From: MPNO01 sp965200535
GTDB lineage: Bacteria > Pseudomonadota > Alphaproteobacteria > MPNO01
Assembly (NCBI GenBank): GCA_965200535.1
Contig: CBDAUF010000001.1
Location: 496,001 to 560,000, forward strand
Direction: 5' to 3'
DNA: 64,000 bases
Shown here: in pieces, positions 59,439-64,000 of the stretch
How positions within the stretch are numbered: the stretch's first letter is position 1
How the letters are laid out: every line of letters begins with the position of its first letter
The notes under the pieces: generated by a model
Databases searched by the model: none
What the model saw: only the letters and a program-made list of their open reading frames with translations
What the model was told of the DNA's origin: nothing
Program-made: the position numbers and the translations under genes

Positions 59439-60299
59439 ATGGACTGGACCAGACGACGCGAGCGCTTTCGCGCGATACTCGCAGGGGATCGCTGCATCCA
59501 CCCGGCTTCGGTCTTCGATCCGGTTTCCGCCCGCATCGCCGAGGATCTCGGTTTCGAGGCCGGGATGTTTGCCGGCTCCGTCGCCTCGATGACGGTGCTG
59601 GGAGCGCCCGATCTGATCGTCTTGTCGCTGACCGAGTTTGCCGGGCAGGCCTACCGCATCTGCCGCGCCGGGGATCTCGCGCTGATGGTCGATGCCGACC
59701 ACGGCTACGGCAACGCGCTCAACGCGATGCGCACGGTAGAGGAGCTCGAGGCCGCCGGCATCGCCGCGCTGACCGTCGAGGATACCGAGCTTCCCGCCCC
59801 GTTTGCCACCGCGGGACCGCGCCTGATCCCGCTCGAGGAAGGGGTGGGCAAGATGAAGGCCGCGCTCGCCGCTCGGAGCGACCCTTGCCTGACGATCGCC
59901 GGGCGGACCAGCGCCGCCGCCATCACCGACCTCGACGACGCAATACGCCGTGCCAAAGCCTACGAGGAGGCGGGTGTCGATGCCATGTTCCTCACCGGAA
60001 TCCGGACCCGCGCGGATGTCGAGGCCGTCGGCGCCGCGCTCGGCGTCCCGGTCTTTCTCGGTGCCGCGCCGCCGGAGATCATGGATCTCGACTTTCTCGG
60101 CCGGAACGGCGTGCGCGTCTGTCTCCAGGGCCACCAGCCCTTCATGGCCGCGGTCGAGGCGGTTCAGGCGACGCTGAAATCGCTGCGCGCAGGCGTGCCG
60201 CCGTCGGCGCTCGAGGGTGTCGCCTCTCCCGAACTGATGCGGCAGGTCACGCGCGACGGGGATTACCGACGCTGGACAAAGGCGTATCTCGGCGGATGA
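59439..60299 (+). CDS. Isocitrate lyase/PEP mutase superfamily, oxaloacetate decarboxylase-like
   Basis: This encodes 286 aa. The TIM-barrel motifs VFDPVSARIAEDLGFEAGMF, LMVDADHGYGNALNAMRTVEELE and TVEDTELPAPF match the Pseudomonas-type oxaloacetate decarboxylase (PA4872 family), which lacks the PEP mutase EDKxxPK loop. It decarboxylates oxaloacetate or a similar 3-oxo acid. The stop overlaps the FAD monooxygenase start (ATGA). The nearby ThDP enzyme at 61481 makes a pathway via pyruvate- or phosphonopyruvate-like intermediates possible. Confidence 0.85.
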   Translation: MDWTRRRERFRAILAGDRCIHPASVFDPVSARIAEDLGFEAGMFAGSVASMTVLGAPDLIVLSLTEFAGQAYRICRAGDLALMVDADHGYGNALNAMRTVEELEAAGIAALTVEDTELPAPFATAGPRLIPLEEGVGKMKAALAARSDPCLTIAGRTSAAAITDLDDAIRRAKAYEEAGVDAMFLTGIRTRADVEAVGAALGVPVFLGAAPPEIMDLDFLGRNGVRVCLQGHQPFMAAVEAVQATLKSLRAGVPPSALEGVASPELMRQVTRDGDYRRWTKAYLGG

Positions 60300-61465
60300 C
60301 GGCGCGCCGCCATGCCGAAATCGCGGGGGCGGGCTTTGCCGGGCTCGTCGCCGCCATCGCGCTCGCCGACCGCGGCTGGACGGTGCGGGTCCACGAACGG
60401 GCGGATGCGCTGCGTGCGTTCGGCGCCGGCATCTTCATCTGGGAGAACGGGCTTCGGGTGCTGAAGGCGGTCGGCGCCTACGACGATGTGATCGCCGGGT
60501 CGCATGACGGGGAGGTGTACGAAGTCCGCGACCGCGACCGCGTGGTGGCGGAGACCCGGTTCGACCGCCGCATGGGCAGCCGCATGCTGACCATGACCCG
60601 CCAGACCCTCTACGCCGCGATCCTCGCCGCCGCCGGGCGCCGCGACATCGAGATTCTGACCCGTTCGGAGGCAGCCGGCGCCGAGCCCGAGGGGGTGCTG
60701 CTGACGGCCGGCGGCGGACGTCATGCAGCCGATCTCGTCGTCGGCGCCGACGGCGTGCATTCGCGCATCAGGGATTCCCTCGGTTTGCAGAAGGAGCGCA
60801 ACAGGGGAACGCTCGGCCTCGTCCGGGTGCTCGCGCCGCGCAGCCTGGACAGGCTCGGCCCCGGCCGCTGGGACCGTGTGATCGATTTCTGGAATCTGCC
60901 CCACCGGTCGCTCCGCATTCTCTATGTGCCGTGCAACGCCGACGACCTCTACCTGGCGATGATGGCTCCGGTCGAGGATCGGGAAGCGACCGCGATCCCG
61001 GTGCGCCCGGATATCTGGACGCGCGCCTTTCCCGACCTCGAGCCTGTCATCCGCCAAATATCGGCCGAGGGGCGGTACGACCCCTACGAGACCGGAAAAC
61101 TCACCCGCTGGTCGTCGGGCCGGGTCGCCGTCGTCGGCGATGCGGCGCACGCCATGGTCCCCTCGCTCGGCCAGGGCGCCGGGCTGGCGATGGCCAACGC
61201 GCTGGGCCTCGCGGTCGCCCTCGACGAGACTCCCGACATTCCGGACGCCCTGGCCCACTGGGAGCGCAGGGAGCGGCCGCTCACCGAATACACCCAGGAT
61301 CTGTCGGCGAAGATCGCCCGCGACCGACTCGAGACCTGTGGTCGGATATGGTCGGAGGATGCGGTCAGGACGGCGCGCAGCCTGCCCACGGGGACCGGAC
61401 ATCCGCCGCGTGTTCCCGACCGGCCTGCCGGTTGCAATGCGGTGCAAAGTGCGGCAGGGCGGTAG
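60296..61465 (+). CDS. FAD-dependent monooxygenase (salicylate hydroxylase-like)
   Basis: This encodes 389 aa from ATG 60296, overlapping the preceding stop. The Rossmann loop is GAGFAGLVAAIAL, the DG motif is VGADGVHSRIR and the GD motif is VVGDAAHAMVPSLGQGAGLAM, all class A flavoprotein hydroxylase marks. These enzymes hydroxylate aromatic rings using NAD(P)H and O2. The substrate is unknown. The operon continues with the ThDP enzyme and NIPSNAP gene. Confidence 0.9.
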   Translation: MTARRHAEIAGAGFAGLVAAIALADRGWTVRVHERADALRAFGAGIFIWENGLRVLKAVGAYDDVIAGSHDGEVYEVRDRDRVVAETRFDRRMGSRMLTMTRQTLYAAILAAAGRRDIEILTRSEAAGAEPEGVLLTAGGGRHAADLVVGADGVHSRIRDSLGLQKERNRGTLGLVRVLAPRSLDRLGPGRWDRVIDFWNLPHRSLRILYVPCNADDLYLAMMAPVEDREATAIPVRPDIWTRAFPDLEPVIRQISAEGRYDPYETGKLTRWSSGRVAVVGDAAHAMVPSLGQGAGLAMANALGLAVALDETPDIPDALAHWERRERPLTEYTQDLSAKIARDRLETCGRIWSEDAVRTARSLPTGTGHPPRVPDRPAGCNAVQSAAGR

Positions 61466-61480
61466 ACAGGAGGAGGATCG

Positions 61481-62641
61481 ATGCGCCGTTACGACGGTCT
61501 CAAGGCGGTTGCGCCCCGGGTCGGCGATGCGCTCGTCGTTGCCAACCTCGCCAACACGGCGACCGAGTGGCGCGCGCTGCGCCCTCACGACGGCAATCTC
61601 TACTTCGTCGGCATGGGAATGGTGACTCCGTACGCGCTCGGTCTCGCCCTCGCCCTGCCGCACCGCCGCGTGCTCGCCTTCGACGGCGACGGCGGAATCC
61701 TGTTCGAGATGAGTGTCCTCGGCACGCTCGCCCGGTCGGCGCCGCGCAACCTCTGCGTCGTCGTTCTCGACAACGAAGGTTATGTATCGACCGGCCCGTG
61801 GAAATCGGTTGCCTCGCTGTCGGCGGATGCGGTCGATATCGCCGGTGTCGCACGCGCTTCGGGCCTTGCGCACGTCTTCGAGGTCCGCACGGTCGAGGCG
61901 TTCGAGGCCGAGGTCGCCGCCGGTCTGGAGCGGGAGGACGGACCGACCGTCATCGTTGCCAAGACCAGCGCCGAGCAGGCCTTCGTCGGCACCTCGCCCA
62001 GCGACGGCAAGGAAAACAAGTACAGCTTCGTCCGCCACATCGAGGCGTTGGAGGGAAAGGCGATCCTCAAGCCCTCGGCGCGCGAGCACGGCGAACCGCC
62101 GAAACCCGATCCCGCGTTCAGTCCGGTGGCGGACGGCGACCCGTTCGGCGAGGTCCTGTTCGACGGTCTGCGCGAGAACCTGGTCGACTTCGTGATCGGT
62201 CTGCCGTGCAGCGGGTTTTCGCACACGCTGCAACGCTGCATGGACGATCAGTCGATGCGCTACGTGGGCGTCGCCAACGAAGGAACCGGGATCGGCATCT
62301 GCGCCGGTGCGTGGCTCGGCGGCAAAACCCCGGCCGCGGTGATCGAGAATTTCGGCCTCTACGCGGCGACCTACCAGTTGATGCGCGGCCATTACACGTT
62401 CGGCATCCCGACCCTGCTGATGACCGAATATCGCGGCGATGCCGGGGAAACCGAGTTCTTCGGCGATTCCGGCGACATGACGGAGCCGCTGCTCCGCGCC
62501 GCGCGGATCAACCATCGCGTGGTGCGCAACCTCCGCGACCTCAAGCCGGCGATCCGCGATGCGCTGCGATGGATGAATTTCGGGCTCAGACCCTACGCTG
62601 TTCTGCCTTCCTTCGACCTCACGCGGCCCATGCCGCCCTGA
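61481..62641 (+). CDS. ThDP-dependent enzyme, sulfopyruvate/phosphonopyruvate decarboxylase-like with PP-PYR order
   Basis: This encodes 386 aa from ATG 61481 (AGGAGGA upstream). The N-terminal half (about 1-170) is the ThDP-binding PP domain: FDGDGGILFEMSVLGTLA and CVVVLDNEGYVSTG with the GDG...N motif. The C-terminal half (about 205-386) is a PYR domain: FVIGLPCSGF and YVGVANEGTGIGICAGAWLGG with the catalytic Glu. This is opposite to phosphonopyruvate decarboxylase (PYR-PP) and equals a ComE-ComD fusion. It probably decarboxylates a 2-oxo acid. The operon has an oxaloacetate decarboxylase-like gene and an FAD monooxygenase. Confidence 0.82.
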   Translation: MRRYDGLKAVAPRVGDALVVANLANTATEWRALRPHDGNLYFVGMGMVTPYALGLALALPHRRVLAFDGDGGILFEMSVLGTLARSAPRNLCVVVLDNEGYVSTGPWKSVASLSADAVDIAGVARASGLAHVFEVRTVEAFEAEVAAGLEREDGPTVIVAKTSAEQAFVGTSPSDGKENKYSFVRHIEALEGKAILKPSAREHGEPPKPDPAFSPVADGDPFGEVLFDGLRENLVDFVIGLPCSGFSHTLQRCMDDQSMRYVGVANEGTGIGICAGAWLGGKTPAAVIENFGLYAATYQLMRGHYTFGIPTLLMTEYRGDAGETEFFGDSGDMTEPLLRAARINHRVVRNLRDLKPAIRDALRWMNFGLRPYAVLPSFDLTRPMPP

Positions 62642-62657
62642 TCCGGAGCCGCTGCCA

Positions 62658-63380
62658 ATGATATTCGAAAGTCGCCGCTACACTTTGCAGCCCCGCCGGA
62701 TGGAGGACTTCGTCGCCCTGCAGCACCGCCGGGGGTTCGGCGGCCCCTGCGCCGGGTTCCTCTCCCGCCTGATCGGCTATTTCGAGACCGTCACCGGCAC
62801 GCCGGAGCAGGTCGTCCACCTCTACCGCTACGACAGTTTCGAGGACTGGATCGAGAAGCTGCACGGGCTCTACGACGTGCCGGAAATCGCCTTCTACTTC
62901 ACCGAAGCGCGGGCGATGATCGATCGTCAGGAAGCCGATTTCTTCCAGCCCGCGCCGCTCGCCGGGCTGTGCCCCCTGTGGCACGGCGATGCCGACTGGT
63001 TGCCCGGCCCGGGACAGGAGCGCTGGGATCTCCGGTCGATGCCGGGCCTGGTGGTGGAGGAAACGCTGGAGGCGCTCAGGCCCGGCGGGCTCCTCGCCTA
63101 TTGGCAGGCGATGACCGATAGCGGTCTGGAGGCCACGGCGCCGCTCCGCGAGAACACTCTCGCCACGTGGTCGTCGATGACCGGCCGGCTCCATGTCATC
63201 GCTTCCTACCGCGTGTTTGCGTCGGTTGCCGAACGCGACGAACGCCGGCGCGAGGCGAACCTGGGCGCGGCGATGGCCGCGTTCAACGAGGCGCTGAGGC
63301 CGATCCTGCGCGAACGGACGACGACGCTGCTCCGCCCGGTGGCGGTGCCGCAGATGAGTCCGTTGTTCCGCCACCCGTAG
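62658..63380 (+). CDS. NIPSNAP family protein
   Basis: This encodes 240 aa from ATG 62658, 16 bp after the ThDP enzyme. Two dimeric alpha/beta-barrel (NIPSNAP) repeats seem present, each starting with a Y/F-rich strand: FESRRYTLQPRRMEDFVAL, LIGYFETVTGTPEQVVHLYRYDSFEDW, and later ASYRVFASVAERDERRREAN. Such proteins sit in catabolic operons, often with oxygenases; their catalytic role is rarely known. Last gene of the operon before the convergent TRAP gene. Confidence 0.82.
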   Translation: MIFESRRYTLQPRRMEDFVALQHRRGFGGPCAGFLSRLIGYFETVTGTPEQVVHLYRYDSFEDWIEKLHGLYDVPEIAFYFTEARAMIDRQEADFFQPAPLAGLCPLWHGDADWLPGPGQERWDLRSMPGLVVEETLEALRPGGLLAYWQAMTDSGLEATAPLRENTLATWSSMTGRLHVIASYRVFASVAERDERRREANLGAAMAAFNEALRPILRERTTTLLRPVAVPQMSPLFRHP

Positions 63381-63393
63381 CCGCCCGGGTGGA

Positions 63394-64000
63394 TCAGAGC
63401 ATCGTTCGCGGCAGCCAGAGAACGATTCCGGGGAAGGCCAGCAGGACTGCGACTGTCACCACGTCGGCGACGAAAAACGGCCCGATGCCGCGGAAGACAT
63501 CCTGGAGCGGGATGGCGAGCGAGCGCCCGTCGGCATCGCGCAGTTCGCGCGAGACGCCGGCGACGACAAAGCAATTGAGGCCGATCGGCGGGGTGATCAG
63601 ACAGATCTCCGCCATCTTGACGACGATGATACCGAACCAGATGGGGTCGTAGCCGAGCGCGATCACGGCCGGGAATACGACCGGCAGGGTCAGCACCAGC
63701 ATCCCGATCGCGTCCATGAACATGCCGAGCACGGCATAGGCGAGAAGGATGCAGATCATGATCAGGATCGGCGGCATGTCGAGCGTGACCACCCAGTCGG
63801 CGAACGCGCCCGGCAGGCCGGCGAAGCCGAGAAACCGCACGAACAGGAAGACGCCCCAGATCAGCGTGAAGATCATCACGGTGAGCCGGGCGGTCTCCAT
63901 CAGGGCCTCGTGAAGCCGTCCACCCATCTCGCGGAGGGCGCGTTCGCGGTAGGCCCGGAGCGCGTAGAAGCAGAACACCACCATCGCGCCGAGCGCGCCG
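63394..64000 (-). CDS. TRAP transporter large permease (DctM type), C-terminal part, cut by window edge
   Basis: The frame is open to base 64000, so the N-terminus is outside the window. About 202 codons are visible. The C-terminal DctM motifs are present: LLAYAVLGMFMDAIGMLVLTL, MAEICLITPPIGLNCFVVAGV and the hydrophobic tail. It is part of a second TRAP system; its DctP and DctQ genes should lie beyond the edge. Convergent with the NIPSNAP gene (13 bp apart). Substrate unknown. Confidence 0.88.
   Translation of the reverse strand, partial: GALGAMVVFCFYALRAYRERALREMGGRLHEALMETARLTVMIFTLIWGVFLFVRFLGFAGLPGAFADWVVTLDMPPILIMICILLAYAVLGMFMDAIGMLVLTLPVVFPAVIALGYDPIWFGIIVVKMAEICLITPPIGLNCFVVAGVSRELRDADGRSLAIPLQDVFRGIGPFFVADVVTVAVLLAFPGIVLWLPRTML

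Noticed and set aside
59439..60299. PEP mutase of a phosphonate pathway
   Set aside because: The family is shared, but the EDKxxPK loop of PEP mutase is absent (EDTELPAPF instead), so an oxaloacetate-decarboxylase-like role fits better.
1..64000. tRNA/rRNA genes, CRISPR arrays, IS elements, integrases, riboswitches
   Set aside because: Checked intergenic gaps (all under about 225 bp) and coding content; no such feature is recognisable.

Overview
The window is a gene-dense, GC-rich stretch (I estimate mid-60s percent GC) of what looks like an alphaproteobacterial chromosome. No coding-free gap exceeds about 225 bp. I see no rRNA or tRNA gene, insertion sequence, phage gene or CRISPR array. 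The alphaproteobacterial call rests on three things: the echA-mutM / ubiE-ubiB-coaBC-dut block (24.7-31.0 kb), an Irr-type iron control element in front of a rubrerythrin operon (56.7 kb), and many catabolic genes of types common in Rhodospirillales- and Rhizobiales-like bacteria. I cannot name a genus.

Layout. 1-6.3 kb: the end of a UbiD-type decarboxylase, a signal-less periplasmic-binding-fold protein, a RidA protein, an FAD oxidoreductase, an amidase and a VanA-like Rieske oxygenase. 6.3-14.3 kb (minus strand): a seven-gene operon with a urea/short-chain-amide type ABC transporter (binding protein, two permeases, two ATPases), a second amidase and an orphan YejA-like binding protein. 14.6-21 kb: a divergent asparaginase-like protein, then an SDR, an alpha/beta hydrolase, a second RidA, an MFS carrier, another SDR and a DsbA-fold isomerase; several of these lack signature catalytic residues. 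21-24.7 kb: a C-C-hydrolase-like esterase, a second Rieske oxygenase and a third amidase. 24.7-32 kb: the housekeeping block (enoyl-CoA hydratase, mutM, ubiE, ubiB, coaBC, dut, a ThiF/MoeB protein, a DsrE-like protein). 32-38.8 kb: a D-2-hydroxyacid dehydrogenase, a secreted SH3 protein, a LigB-type extradiol dioxygenase, a complete DctPQM TRAP transporter and a lactonase-like metallo-beta-lactamase. 38.9-42.2 kb: two cupins, a TauD/TfdA dioxygenase and a gentisate-dioxygenase-like cupin. 42.3-50 kb: a TerB-like protein, heme A synthase, a SnoaL-like protein, two acyl-CoA-dehydrogenase-fold flavoproteins, an LLM flavoprotein, an M20-like protein and a second TauD. 50-56.7 kb: phaB, phaA, an orphan CoxL-like molybdoprotein, an SDR and a fourth amidase. 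56.7-59.4 kb: rubrerythrin, a GlpC/HdrD-like Fe-S protein and a DUF3501 protein. 59.4-64 kb: an oxaloacetate-decarboxylase-like protein, an FAD monooxygenase, a ThDP enzyme with apparently reversed domain order, a NIPSNAP protein and the end of a second TRAP permease.

How it fits together (inference). Four amidases, an amide/urea-type ABC importer, two Rieske oxygenases, extradiol and gentisate-type dioxygenases, two alpha-ketoglutarate dioxygenases and several binding-protein transporters point to uptake and breakdown of amide-containing and aromatic compounds, with the acyl-CoA/PHB enzymes receiving the products. The most unusual features are a local run of enzymes with altered catalytic residues (14.6-20.3 kb), the reversed ThDP fusion (61.5 kb), the Irr-box promoter (56.7 kb), and a 28-bp promoter-like element shared by three intergenic regions.
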